Below, piece by piece: positions 45,623 through 58,483 of a DNA stretch of 64,000 bases (position 1 is its first letter; every line of letters starts with the position of its first letter). Below the pieces are notes generated by a model that searched no databases, was not told the DNA's origin, and saw only the letters and a program-made list of their open reading frames with translations. The stretch lies in contig NC_057796.1 in the NCBI RefSeq assembly GCF_018294505.1, positions 271,839,466 through 271,903,465 on the forward strand. Reading direction: 5' to 3'. The position numbers and the translations under genes were made by a program. Source of the DNA: Triticum aestivum. Its lineage: Eukaryota; Streptophyta; Magnoliopsida; Poales; Poaceae.

Positions 45623-46162
45623 GATCCTAGAGGCACACAAAATTTGCCTTTGGTTCCAAAACACTGTTTTATATACCGGTACTGCAGTGGAGACTGTTAA
45701 GTTGAACTTCCACCTAGAACTCTATGCTACACTAGTAAGCAACTTGAACAGTGGACTAGGCCTTGAACTGTAAGTTTTCTGCGAATCTAGCTTCACATAA
45801 AGCCTTGACCGATACGTGGCTACCGTGGGTCTTCCCCGCGGGTGGAGCTTATGCGTCATACTCCATGACCTTTCATGAGTTTACTAGAGAGAACCCGACT
45901 CTCATAGATTGCGACGTTTGACAATCAGACTCATATAGGTGTGTTCTTCAAAAGATGTTATAACATCTCTGCTTAAATGAGCCACTTAGAACACATTGAG
46001 ATATACATCAACCTGCCATGCAGATTAGGAGAGTATTGCATCTTCATGGAGTGGTATTGTGAATAGCAAGGATACTCTCCTCTTAGTTGACCAACAGCTT
46101 GTCTTCCACATCTAATTCATGGGATCTCCGATCACAAAGAATAGGTTACCACTATGAACAAC

Positions 46163-47516
46163 TCATATTGTGGGTCTCATACCCATCTCCCTCGATGCAT
46201 TATCTATCACATTACGTGATAGACCCTTAGTAAAAAGATCTGCCAGATTTTTAGACGTTTGGATATAATCCAATGCAATAACTCCGGAGTTTTTCATTTT
46301 CCTGACAGACTTTAACCTTCTCTGAACGTGTCTTGATGACTTCATGTTATCCTTTGAGCTGCTCATTTTCGTGATCACAGTTTGATTGTCGCAGTTCATA
46401 AGGATACCCGGTACAGGTTTCTCAACAACCGGCAAGTCATTCAAGAGCCGACGAAGCCAATCTGCTTCGACCATAGCTGTATCTAGTGCTGTGAGTTCTG
46501 CTTCCATTGTTGACCTCGTTAAGATGGTCTGCTTGCAAGACTTCCAAGAAACAGCGCCACCTCCATGAGTGAATACATAACCGCTCGTGGCCTTTATCTC
46601 ATCAGCATCTGAGATCCAGTTTGAGTCACTATACCCTTCAAGCACCTTTGGGTGCCCGGTGTAGTGAATTCCATAATTCGCAGTGCCTTTCAAATAACGC
46701 AAAACTCTTTCTAGAGCTTTCCAATGCACATCTCCTGGTTTTGAGACAAACCAACTCAGTTTGCTAACAGCAAAAGAGATGTCAGGTCTTGTAGTACATA
46801 AGCGAGCCAATAATCTGAGAATACTTCAATTGGTCTCTAGCAATTCTTCGATTCTTTCGAAGTAACACACTTGCATCATAAGGTGTTGGAGAGGGCTTGC
46901 AGTCACTATAGCCAAAGGGACTCAAGATCTTTTCCACATAGTGAGATTGAAGCAATGTAATCCCACCATCATCGTCTCTCAACAACTTAATGTTCAGAAT
47001 GACATCAACCACTCCTAAATCCTTCATCTCAAAACAGCGAGATAGGAAATTCTTGACCTCCTTAGTAACATTCAGATTTGTTCCGAAAGTCAGTATGTCG
47101 TCAACATACAAGCAAAGGATAACTCCCTCGCCCCCACCATGGCGATAGTACACACATTTGTCAGCTTCGTTTACAACAAAGCCTGCAGCTGTTAAAGTTC
47201 TTTCAAACTTCTCATGCCACTGTTTAGGTGCTTGCTTGAGTCCATACAAAGACTTCAACAACTTGCACACTTTTCCTTCCTGACCATCTAGTACAAACCC
47301 ATCTAGTTGTTCCATATAGATTTCCTCGTCCAACTCTCCATTTAGGAAAGCAGTCTTAACATCCATTTGATGAACGAGAAGACCATGTGAGGCAGCTAGT
47401 GAAAGTAGAACTCGAATAGTGGTCAGTCGAGCCACAGGTGAGTAAGTATCAAAGAAGTCTTCACCTTCCTTTTGGGTATATCCCTTAGCCACGAGCCGAG
47501 CCTTGTACTTTTCAAT
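46163..47516 (-). pseudogene. Copia-2 RT (C-terminal part) and RNase H
   Basis: The reading starts at the gypsy insertion point with TIEKYKARLVAKGYTQKEGE. It runs through VHQMDVKTAFLNGELDEEIY, LLKSLYGLKQAPKQW and the catalytic CLYVDDILTFG to QIIGSLMY. A frame break near 46800 follows, then [20 protein letters not shown] and RNase H with [20 protein letters not shown] and [15 protein letters not shown], ending [13 protein letters not shown] at 46163. The codons 47522-47555 before TIEKYK belong to the inserted gypsy LTR and are not part of this gene. RT makes the cDNA and RNase H degrades the template. Both are unusable here. Confidence 0.88.
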
Positions 47517-47521
47517 AGTAC
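47517..47521. repeat. Target-site duplication AGTAC, left
   Basis: Identical to 59497-59501. Removing the insertion restores the RT reading across the site. Confidence 0.94.
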
Positions 47522-48946
47522 TGTGACGCCCCCGATTTGACCGTACACTAATCATGCACGCAAATGTGTACGATCAAGATCAGGGACTCACGGGAAGATA
47601 TCACAACACAACTCTAAAACATAAATAAGCCATACAAGCATCATAATACAAGCCAGGGGCCTCGAGGGCTCGAATACAAGTGCTCGATCATAGACGAGTC
47701 AGCGGAAGCAACAATATCTGAGTACAGACATAAGTTAAACAAGTTTGCCTTAAGAAGGCTAGCACAAAAGTAGCAACGATCGAAAAGGCAAAGCCTCCTG
47801 CCTGGGACCTCCTAACTACTCCTCGAAGCCGAACTCCATGTAGAATCGTCCTCGGGATCTCTAGCTCCTGTACTCTAGTATCTGGTTGCGACAATCAGGT
47901 ATAGACAAGGGAAAAGAGGGACAAAAGCAACCGTGAGTACTCATCCAAGTACTCGCAAGCAAGGAGCTACACTACATATGCATGGGTATATGTGTAAAGG
48001 ACCATATCGGTGGACTGAACTGTAGAATGCCAGAATAAGAGGGGATAGCTAATCCTGTCGAAGACTACGCTTCTGGCAGCCTCCATCTTGCAGCATGTAG
48101 AAGAGAGTAGATGGTAAGTTCACCAAGTAGCCTCGCATAGCATAATCCTACCCGGCGATCCCCTCCTCGTTGCCCTGTTAGAGAGCGATCACCGGGTTGT
48201 ATCTGGCACTTGGATGGGTGTATTTTATTCAGTATCCGGTTCTAGTTGTCATAAGGTCAAGGTACAACTCCGGGTCGTCCTTTTACCGAGGGACACGGCT
48301 ATTCGAATAGATAAACTTCCCTGCAGGGGTGCACCACATAACCCAATACGCTCGATCCCATTTGGCCGGACACACTTTCCTGGGTCATGCCCGGCCTCGT
48401 AAGATCAACACGTCGCAGCCCCACCTAAGCACAACAGAGAGGTCAGCACGCCGGTCTAACCCTATGCGCGCAGGGGTCTGGGCCCATCGCCCTATGCACA
48501 CCTGCACGTTGCGTACGCGGCCGGAAGCAGACCTAGCCTAGTGGCGTTCCAGTCCAATCCGGCGCGCGCCACTCAGTCGCTGACGTCACGAAGGCTTCGG
48601 CTGATACCACGACGCTGGGATACCCATAACTACTCCCGCGTAGGTGGTTAGTGCGTATAGACCAAATGGCCAGACTCAGATCAAATACCAAGAACTCGTT
48701 AAGCGTGTTATGTATCTGCGAACGCCGACCAGGGCCAGGCCCACCTCTCTCCTAGGTGGTCTCAACCTGCCCTGTCGCTCCGCCACAAAGTAACAGTCGG
48801 GGCCGTCAGGAACCCAGGCCCACCTCTACCGGGGTGGAGCCACCTGTCCTTTCAGCCCCCTCATCAGCATCACTTGAGGGTACTCAACGAGCCGACCCGA
48901 CTTTAGTCACCACATGTGTCATGTATATAATGTATATAGTATATAC

Positions 48947-48974
48947 CCGTGATCACCTCCCGAAGTGATCACGG
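48947..48974. repeat. Perfect 10-bp hairpin in the 3' LTR
   Basis: CCGTGATCAC, 8-nt loop CTCCCGAA, GTGATCACGG, preceded by a TATATAATGTATATAG run. Repeated at 56967-56994 and not found in the diverged relative at 13178-17110. Confidence 0.8.
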
Positions 48975-49707
48975 CCCAGTAGTATAGCATGGCAGACGGA
49001 CAAGAGTGTAGGGCCACTGATGGAACACTAGCATCCTATACTAAGCAGTAGGATAGCAGGTAAGGGTAACAACTATAGCAACAATGACAGGCTATGCATC
49101 AGGATAGGATTAACGGAAAGCAGTAACATGCTACACTATTCTAATGCAAGCGGTAGAGAGTAGAGTAGGCGATATCTGGTGATCAAGGGGGGGCTTGCCT
49201 GGTTGCTCTGGCAAGTAGGAGGGGTCGTCAACTCCGTAGTCGAACTGGGCAGCAGCATTGTCGGTCTCGTAGTCTACCGGAGAGAAGAGGGGGGAAGAAA
49301 CAGTAAATACAATGCAAACATAAACATGACGATGCGTGACATGACAATGAGCGGTGCTAGGTGTGCCCTAACGCGGCAGTAGGTGGTACCGGCGAAGGGG
49401 GGGGGAACATCCGGGAAAGTATTCCCGATGTTTCGCATTTTTGGACAGATGAAACGGAGGGGGAAAGTTGCGAGTTCGATATGTTAGGGATGTGTGGCGG
49501 ACGAACGGGCTGCGTATCCGGATTCGTCTCGTCGTTTTGAGCAACTTTCATGTAGAAAGTATTTTCATCCGAGCTACGGATTATTTTATATTAATTTGTA
49601 AAGTTTTAAAACATTTTCTAATTTGTTTTAATTTGAAAATTGAACGTCAAATTGCTATGGGTACACAGAATTGTACCCAACAGAATGTATGTGTGGCTGG
49701 CAGGTGG

Positions 49708-49850
49708 GGTCAAGGGGGTCCAGTCAGCATTTGACCAGTCAACTGTTGACTGGTCAACAGGGTCAAACAGGACCCACCTGTCATGGACTGGGTCAACCCA
49801 GTCAACAGTTTGACTGGTCAAACTGGACAGGGGCCCACATGTCATTGACT
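49708..49850. promoter_or_regulatory. Cluster of W-box motifs in the 3' LTR
   Basis: I count 11 TTGAC[C/T] sites on the two strands within 143 bp. W-boxes are the binding core of WRKY factors. Many are arranged as inverted pairs (AGTCAACTGTTGACTGGTCA). Function not shown. Confidence 0.55.
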
Positions 49851-51318
49851 GACAACTAATTAACTTAGTTAATTAGTTTAATGTACAGATTAATTATGTT
49901 TAGTTAATTAGGTTAATTAGACATAATTAATTTGGTTAATTAATTAATAATTTTATTATTATTTTTTTAATTTTTTTTTATTAAACGTTCTAGGGCGCGG
50001 GACCCCTTTGTCATAGGCCCCTGGGGGCCTAGCGAGTTCGGCGGGTTCGGGCGCTGGAGCGGCCAACGGGCGCCTGGGTGCGCGCTCGCCGGCAGGGAGT
50101 GCGGCGGGGCTAGGCCACGGGCGCGAGGTGCTCGCGCGTGGGCGCGGGCTGGGGGGAAGCGAGGGCGCGGCGACCGTGGACGGTGCGCGACCCGGCGTGA
50201 CGAGGCACGGCCCTAGCACAGCCAGGCGTGGCCACGGGCGCAAACACAGCGCGGCCGGGCGCGTCGGCGAGGCAGGGGGCGGGGCACGACGGCGACGCGC
50301 GGTGAGCAGAGAAAGGGAGGAGGGGAGGTGGCGGCTCACAAGGGGCCAGACGAGGAATGGCAGCGGCTCGGGGAGGAGTTGGGGTCGGCGTGACGAGGTG
50401 GAGCAGCTCCGGTCGTGGAGGAGGATGAACATGGGCGGCGAGGTGGTGTCTTGGTGATGCTCCTGCTCGCTGGCGTAGGCGTGGAGGTCGAGGGGCAGCC
50501 CCTCAAAGCGTCGGCCTGCTTAGGGAGGCCGGTGGCCATGGGGTTCACGGTGACGCGGCGTCGAGCGCGATCGGGCGGTTGCGGGGAGAGGGAGCGGCGT
50601 GAGGTAGGAGAGAAGGAGGAGGCTAGGGTGGCCTCGGCTCGCAGTAGAGCAGTGGGGGAGGCGAGGCCATGGGGATCGGGCGCTGGCCTGCCTACCCTGG
50701 TGCTGGGGGTGTTGGGTGTGTGGCGGCGCTGGGAGGGAGACGAGGGAGACGTGGGGGGAAGTGGGTATCGTGGGATGGGGTTAGGTCACGGTGGGGTTTG
50801 TAGGAGGGGAGATGGGCCAGCCTGGTGGGAGGCCAGCTGGGCTGATAGGCCCAATGAGGGGGGGGGGGGTTGCATTTGTCTTTTTTTTAATTATCATTCT
50901 TATCCTTTTTTATTTTTATTTTACTTATTTAACAGTTTATAGTTTTACAAAAAGTAAAACCCATTCCTAAATTAGAGTTGTAAATTCAACTGTTGTCACA
51001 AAAAGTTTGGGACAAAAATAAAGTGCCTTGTATTCTTTATTAATTAAAAAGCATTTAAGTTATTGTTTCAGTCGCAATTTTATTTATTTTAGGGCATTCA
51101 AATACTTTTAAAAATATTGGTTTCTCCACCATTATTACTTAGGACTTATTTGCCACAGCTTGTACTTTTTAGTTTTGACTTTGAAAACTTTAAATGTTTA
51201 CTTCGATTTAAATTTGAATTTGAACCGGCTTTGACTCGAGTGAGATTAGCAACAGTAATGATGGTGACATGGCAACATTAGCAGGGGATTACTGTAGCTT
51301 AATTATGCGGGTGTCACA

Positions 51319-51333
51319 ATTCTCCTCCACTAC
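51319..51333 (-). promoter_or_regulatory. Polypurine tract of the large gypsy element
   Basis: Minus-strand GTAGTGGAGGAGAAT directly before TGTGACACCC of the 3' LTR. Confidence 0.65.
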
Positions 51334-54300
51334 AAGAAATCTCGTCCCGAGATTTTAAGAGGCGGAGTACGGGGAAATATCTGGTTACTAAATTCTAACG
51401 ATTTTTCTCGGTCTTAGTTGCTCTTCTCGAAGTCTTCTCGAAGAGGTCGATGCATTACATTGATGTATTCATTTCTCTGCATTCGGGTCATCATGATGAA
51501 GTGGTCGTTCTTCCTTCCGAATCTTCATCGTACTTACGAAAAGGATAAGGGGTAGCTTAAAAAGGACAGACCTCTACAAGGTTGCTTATCTGGTAGATAA
51601 TATTAGGGAAGGTGGCGGAAAATAACTCTCGAGTTGAAACTTAAGAAATTATCGAGAGCAAAGTAAGAAGGTGCAGAATAGAAGTTTCAAGCACATAGGC
51701 AATCGTTCGTTGCCTGATACGAAATGTGAAATGGGTTCAGAGCAATGGGAATAAGTATTGCGTCTGATACCAGAATAGATTACTAGGTAGGTGGCCGGTG
51801 AATTACATACGAAGTCAAGCTCGAGGAATAACTTTGGCAATAAAGTCTGCAGGAGAGTCAGGTTTCGATCCTGTGGAACTGTGGGTTATGGGCCCACCAT
51901 GTGGGTTAAAAGTAGGAAGGGCGGTGACATCTTGCACGATCATGATAGCAAGGCATGTCAGAGGGTAGCTTGTTAGTTATATGTCAGCAACATCGTCGGT
52001 ACCAAGGGCGAGGGACGAAGAGAACCATTTTCCTGCTCGTTGAAACGAGGCGGACCATTAGGCAAAGTTCTCGTCCATCGGTGGTTACCAGAATGTCATC
52101 AACAAAAGTAACAGGCTCTTTCTGACAGAATTGTACACCGAGGTGTTTACATAAGCAGGAGAATATTACTGCTTAGATCATATAGATCACCAGAAGGTTA
52201 AACCAGACAATGGAAAGGAAAATATGATTATCAGATTAAACAGAAGAATGGAAAGGAAAATGTGTTTAAACACATATTTCAATGGTATATCCTTCCCAAG
52301 GACAAGCAGAGCATGATATCCATGACATGATATAATGTAGAAAACTCTTTAGGTACGGGAGAGAAATTTCATGACATTACCCATACAACGGTGTTTCGAT
52401 AATTGAGCAGGAAACAATTAGCTTTGGGCTTCAAAGGTTCCTGTTGAAAATCAGAGTACCATAGACATGCTTCGAGATAGCATTGACATGGTGAATAGGT
52501 AAGATCAGGCCATGGATACACAAAGGATCCATCAGGAACAACTTATAGAGTAAGTCTTACAATTTCCTCATGGAAGAATAGTTAACCTTGCTAAAAAGGA
52601 AATTATAACAAAAGGTCCTCTGGCTAGGGGTGCTAAGCAAAGACACCACCTTACCGGGTTATGTAGAGACCAATGTTATAACTCTTGGAAATATGTTCCA
52701 ACCATCATATCTGACCGAGATTCAGATCTGATTGGTGTCACGATACCTCAGACTTAGGATGCCTGAGAAGAAAAGGTGCGGCACAATTTGACGAGATGAC
52801 ATTGTAAGATTCTCGGGAAATGAACTATGGAAGCGAGTTCCGAAACAAGAGTCCCTCAGTAAACCAACGAGAGGATGAGGAGGTGACTGATTGACTCAGC
52901 GACAATCCATTGAGATTTCCAAAAGATGGATTTCCACAACTATGTGAACAAGGAGATAACATTTGTCAGATCAAATGGTATAATGATGTATGCTCGAGGA
53001 AAACATACACAATTAAACATTGGTTGAAAGGTGCACCCGAATATGGGCTTAGGTAGCATGATCAAGGTTAGAATGGTGATTCGATAACCAATAAACAAGG
53101 AATGAACTATCGTTCATTAACTTACAAGCAATAGGGTTGCTGGAAGTTTTGAATTTTACACATCACAGTTCATTTGTGGGTACTTCGGTTAAAATCAACA
53201 TGGGGACCAAGAACTGAATGTTGATGGTGAGAAGCATTGCTGTATCAAGAATTTCTTAAGAGGTGGTGAAACTCTCACGACATTCTTGACATAAAAGATG
53301 GTAATACTCCAGTGTAAAGAAGAACAATTGCTGGATTGCAAGGAACTCAAGGTATAACACCAAACAAGAACAAGTTTGTGTTGGAGGAAAGGTAGTAGAG
53401 TGGTCGATGATAATACTAATCATCGAGGGCAAGCATGGAATTTCTCATCATGAATTCAATTGATATCTTGGGAGAAGTTAAAATGTTGACGATGATCACG
53501 ACACACTTGTCGAGAGGTTTCTTGAAGATGTAATCGATCGGCAATGACATAAAGTCAAAGGAATGGTGAAGCGAAAAGTTATTGGAACCATGGGTTCGAC
53601 ACAAACTCGAAATCAAGCTTGTTGTTTGAGGAAAAACGAAAAGACAAGGAAATTCGACGTAAGCTTAGCTCATCATTGAAAGTTGTGCTCCGGGAATAAG
53701 GACCAGGTAGCACAGTTAAAATTTAGCACGATAATGATATAGCCGATCAAGCTAGGAATGACTCGAAGGATTAAGAAACTCATAAGCAACGAAGAATACT
53801 TAGAGTTATTGAACCGTAGTGCGGACTCGGTTCAGTTATCAGTGTCTTTGAGTGTTTAATAACTCAGAACCCGAGGGGGATTGGAATCGGTGAGAAAGTA
53901 GTACTTGATGAAGAACTCATAAGAAGTTATGTTGTTCCGTGATGATCTCGAGATACCAGGGGGTAATACTAGGCGACAGATCAAAGTAGATGTTGGACTG
54001 GGGTATTGCTCTGTAGAAGACAAGTGCTTAAACTTGCACGAGAAACGGAATCAAGGAGGAACATGCTCGGAACCACGATTGCAAAGGATCAATTCATCGA
54101 TACCAGTTGATATTATACCAGGGAAATAGTTATTATTATAAGAAGCTTCCATGATAGGATCTACATCGTGTCCATGGGCATGAACACAAAGGTTCAAGGT
54201 CGACTCCCACTTCTTCAATGTATAACCTTCCATTCACTTCTCGCGTTCGATGAAGTTGTATGGTAGAAAATTATCTGGTAAAATACCAGAAGGGTATGGC

Positions 54301-55525
54301 TTGTGAAAACCTTCGGGTTCATACGGTTTTTAGGGAAGGTATAGGTTCAACCCATCAAGGCATCTTAGGAACATATACCACAAACTTCGGAGTAAATATT
54401 ACAAGCTCGAAAGAAGAGCATTGTGCAAAAACAGATGATACAATTTACCAAAGGCATTATATACCCATGGAAAGGCTCACAAGGTTATTCATTATGAAGG
54501 ACACTGTCGGATAAAATCCAACAAAGGAACCGATGGTCCACAAGGGATCTGATGTGAGCATCGGTACTCAACCAGAGGAAGAAGAATGCAAGGAGATCTG
54601 ATTATAGAAACAACTGACTAACTCAAAGTTCAAATGCAAAGGAATTATGATTTCCAAATCAGGGGGTCAGAAGCAACGCTCTGATCAAGGATGGATAAGT
54701 TGAGTAGGCTTAGGGGTACCATCGATGGCAATTTGATAGGTCGAGATCCAGCTCACGTTTAGAATGGCACCTGAGCCGGAAGAATGAATTCTAGGATATG
54801 ATTGAGGATTGCGAGCATTCGCAACAAATTGAATCAACGGACTCAAACTGATAATGACAAGAGATGCCAATAAGATTACGAGACTTAAGATTAATCATAA
54901 TGCAAGTAAGCAAGAATTTCAAGAGCAAAAAGGCTCCTGAAGATTTTCGGAAAATCGAATGATATTTTGCACACTTTTGTGAAATACCTGAATCAACTGG
55001 GGATGAGCGGATACTCGGTAAGTGCGAGGATTATCCGTAGGGGTATTCAGGTGACAAAGAACAGCAAGGCAGTAAGCTCAAAGGATTCTCGGAACAACAG
55101 AGAGAATTTCGGGGTATCTTGTAATAACAAGATCAACTGGGAAACATTGTATGAATGGCGAGTATACGTGGTTATCCATAGGAGTTTATCGATGAAAGAG
55201 AATTGCAAAAGCAATGACACAAGTTCTCGAGTTATCAGCGGAGAGTATCTTCAGGGTCTTCACGTGCAGCAGACGATCATCAGTAATAAGGGGCTCTCCG
55301 GGTGAAAGTGATAACGAGATCCTAATGTTAGATTTAGTAAAATTCACTTAACCCGAATAGAAGAGAGATCAGAGTCCCAGAGTATAGACAAGGAGTAAAA
55401 GATCCTAATACCACCCAATGGCGACGTGGGCCCGTAAGACACACAACCATGTTAGTAAAAGTTTTTGCAATGTCTAGACTCGACTTCGGCCAAGGAGTTG
55501 GAAAGGGGGATTCCTACAGGCAGTC

Positions 55526-55538
55526 GGCTCTGATACCA
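55526..55538 (-). promoter_or_regulatory. Primer-binding site, initiator-Met tRNA type
   Basis: Minus-strand TGGTATCAGAGCC, 3 nt inside the 5' LTR, matches the 3' end of plant initiator tRNA-Met. Confidence 0.9.
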
Positions 55539-56966
55539 ACTTGTGACGCCTCCGATTTGACCGTACACTAATCATGCACGCAAATGTGTACGATCAAGAT
55601 CAGGGACTCACGGGAAGATATCACAACACAACTCTAAAACATAAATAAGCCATACAAGCATCATAATACAAGCCAGGGGCCTCGAGGGCTCGAATACAAG
55701 TGCTCGATCATAGACGAGTCAGCGGAAGAAACAATATCTGAGTACAGACATAAGTTAAACAAGTTTGCCTTAAGAAGGCTAGCACAAAAGTAGCAACGAT
55801 CGAAAAGGCAAAGCCTCCTGCCTGGGACCTCCTAACTACTCCTCGAAGCCGAACTCCATGTAGAATCGTCCTCGGGATCTCTAGCTCCTGTACTCTAGTA
55901 TCTGGTTGCGACAATCAGGTATAGACAAGGGAAAAGAGGGAGAAAAGCAACCGTGAGTACTCATCCAAGTACTCGCAAGCAAGGAGCTACACTACATATG
56001 CATGGGTATATGTGTAAAGGACCATATCGGTGGACTGAACTGCAGAATGCCAGAATAAGAGGGGATAGCTAATCCTGTCGAAGACTACGCTTCTGGCAGC
56101 CTCCATCTTGCAGCATGTAGAAGAGAGTAGATGGTAAGTTCACCAAGTAGCCTCGCATAGCATAATCCTACCCGGCGATCCCCTCCTCGTCGCCCTGTTA
56201 GAGAGCGATCACCGGGTTGTATCTGGCACTTGGATGGGTGTATTTTATTCAGTATCCGGTTCTAGTTGTCATAAGGTCAAGGTACAACTCCGGGTCGTCC
56301 TTTTACCGAGGGACACGGCTATTCGAATAGATAAACTTCCCTGCAGGGGTGCACCACATAACCCAACACGCTCGATCCCATTTGGCCGGACACACTTTCC
56401 TGGGTCATGCCCGGCCTCGTAAGATCAACACGTCGCAGCCCCACCTAAGCACAACAGAGAGGTCAGCACACCGGTCTAACCCTATGCGCGCAGGGGTCTG
56501 GGCCCATCGCCCTATGCACACCTGCACGTTGCGTACGCGGCCGGAAGCAGACCTAGCCTAGTGGCGTTCCAGTCCAATCCAGCGCGCGCCACTCAGTCGC
56601 TGACGTCACGAAGGCTTCGGCTGATACCACGACGCCAGGATACCCATAACTACTCCCGCGTAGGTGGTTAGTGCGTATAGACCAAATGGCCAGACTCAGA
56701 TCAAATACCAAGAACTCGTTAAGCGTGTTATGTATCTGCGAACGCCGACCAGGGCCAGGCCCACCTCTCTCCTAGGTGGTCTCAACCTGCCCTGTCGCTC
56801 CGCCACAAAGTAACAGTCGGGGCCGTCAGGAACCCAGGCCCACCTCTACCGGGGTGGAGCCACCTGTCCTTTCAGCCCCCTCATCAGCATCACTTGCGGG
56901 TACTCAACGAGCCGACCCGACTTTAGTCACCACATGTGTCATGTATATAATGTATATAGTATATAC

Positions 56967-56994
56967 CCGTGATCACCTCCCGAAGTGATCACGG
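56967..56994. repeat. Perfect 10-bp hairpin in the 5' LTR
   Basis: Identical to 48947-48974. Confidence 0.8.
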
Positions 56995-57725
56995 CCCAGT
57001 AGTATAGCATGGCAGACGGACAAGAGTGTAGGGCCACTGATGGAACACTAGCATCCTATACTAAGCAGTAGGATAGCAGGTAAGGGTAACAACTGTAGCA
57101 ACAATGACAGGCTATGCATCAGGATAGGATTAACGGAAAGTAGTAACATGCTACACTATTCTAATGCAAGCGGTAGAGAGTAGAGTAGGCGATATCTGGT
57201 GATCAAGGGGGGGCTTGCCTGGTTGCTCTGGCAAGTAGGAGGGGTCGTCAACTCCGTAGTCGAACTGGGCAGCAGCATTGTCGGTCTCGTAGTCTACCGG
57301 AGAGAAGAGGGGGGAAGAAACAGTAAATACAATGCAAACATAAACATGACGATGCGTGATATGACAATGAGCGGTGCTAGGTGTGCCCTAACGCGGCAGT
57401 AGGTGGTACCGGCGAAGGGGGGGAACATCCGGGAAAGTATTCCCGATGTTTCGCATTTTCGGACAGATGAAACGGAGGGGGAAAGTTGCGAGTTCGATAT
57501 GTTAGGGATGTGTGGCGGACGAACGGGCTGCGTATCCAGATTCGTCTCGTCGTTCTGAGCAACTTTCATGTAGAAAGTATTTTCATCCGAGCTACGGATT
57601 ATTTTATATTAATTTGTAAAGTTTTAAAACATTTTCTAATTTGTTTTAATTTGAAAATTGAACGTCAAATTGCTATGGGTACACAGAATTGTACCCAACA
57701 GAATGTATGTGTGGCTGACAGGTGG

Positions 57726-57869
57726 GGTCAAGGGGGTCCAGTCAGCATTTGAGCAGTCAACTGTTGACTGGTCAACAGGGTCAAACAGGACCCACCTGTC
57801 ATGGACTGGGTCAACCCAGTCAACAGTTTGACTGGTCAAACTGGACAGGGGGCCCACATGTCATTGACT
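57726..57869. promoter_or_regulatory. Cluster of W-box motifs in the 5' LTR
   Basis: Ten TTGAC[C/T] sites on the two strands, in the same order as in the 3' LTR. Confidence 0.55.
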
Positions 57870-58239
57870 GACAACTAATTAACTTAGTTAATTAGTTTAA
57901 TGTACAGATTAATTATGTTTAGTTAATTAGGTTAATTAGACATAATTAATTTGGTTAATTAATTAATAATTTTATTATTATTATTTTAATTAAATTTTTT
58001 TATTAAACGTTCTAGGGCGCGGGACCCCTTTGTCATAGGCCCCTGGGGGCCTAGCGGGTTCGGCGGGTTCGGGCGCTGGAGCGGCCAACGGGCGCCTGGG
58101 TGCGCGCTCGCCGGCAGGGAGTGCGGCGGGGCTAGGCCACGGGCGCGAGGTGCTCGCGCGTGGGCGCGGGCTGGGGGGAAGCGAGGGCGCGGCGACCGTG
58201 GACGGTGCGCGACCCGGCGTGGCGAGGCACGGCCCTAGC

Positions 58240-58483
58240 NNNNNNNNNNNNNNNNNNNNNNNNNNNNNNNNNNNNNNNNNNNNNNNNNNNNNNNNNNNNN
58301 NNNNNNNNNNNNNNNNNNNNNNNNNNNNNNNNNNNNNNNNNNNNNNNNNNNNNNNNNNNNNNNNNNNNNNNNNNNNNNNNNNNNNNNNNNNNNNNNNNNN
58401 NNNNNNNNNNNNNNNNNNNNNNNNNNNNNNNNNNNNNNNNNNNNNNNNNNNNNNNNNNNNNNNNNNNNNNNNNNNNNNNNNNN
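58240..58483. other. Assembly gap of 244 N
   Basis: The sister LTR has 82 bp between the same flanks (50218-50299), in a very GC-rich tract. Translations across it are meaningless. Confidence 0.95.

Larger units (their letters stand above)
47522..51318 (-). repeat. 3' LTR of the large gypsy element
   Basis: TGTGACGCCC...GTGTCACA on the plus strand. Features: hairpin 48947-48974, W-box cluster 49708-49850, AT-rich TTAATTAG repeats 49855-49985, and a GC-rich block 49990-50870 giving spurious ORFs. Confidence 0.95.
51319..55541 (-). other. Non-coding interior of the large gypsy element
   Basis: 4.2 kb without an ORF of note. Near the left end AATCTCGTCCCGAGATT is a short palindrome seen near the 3' end of related gypsy elements. 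A minus-strand stretch near 52085-52110 reads VTFVDDILVTT, which may be a relic of RT, but no neighbouring motif supports it. Otherwise nothing recognised. Confidence 0.6.

Noticed and set aside
46782..47555. RT ORF extended by 13 residues into the gypsy LTR as a chimeric protein
   Set aside because: The start codon arises by chance at the insertion junction, downstream of nothing that would drive or need it.
50128..50942. ORFs in the GC-rich block of the large gypsy LTR
   Set aside because: Compositional artefacts; the matching ORFs in the other LTR run across N bases and share no domain.
52085..52110. VTFVDDILVTT as a surviving RT motif in the large gypsy interior
   Set aside because: No second RT motif in any frame nearby; too short to support an annotation by itself.
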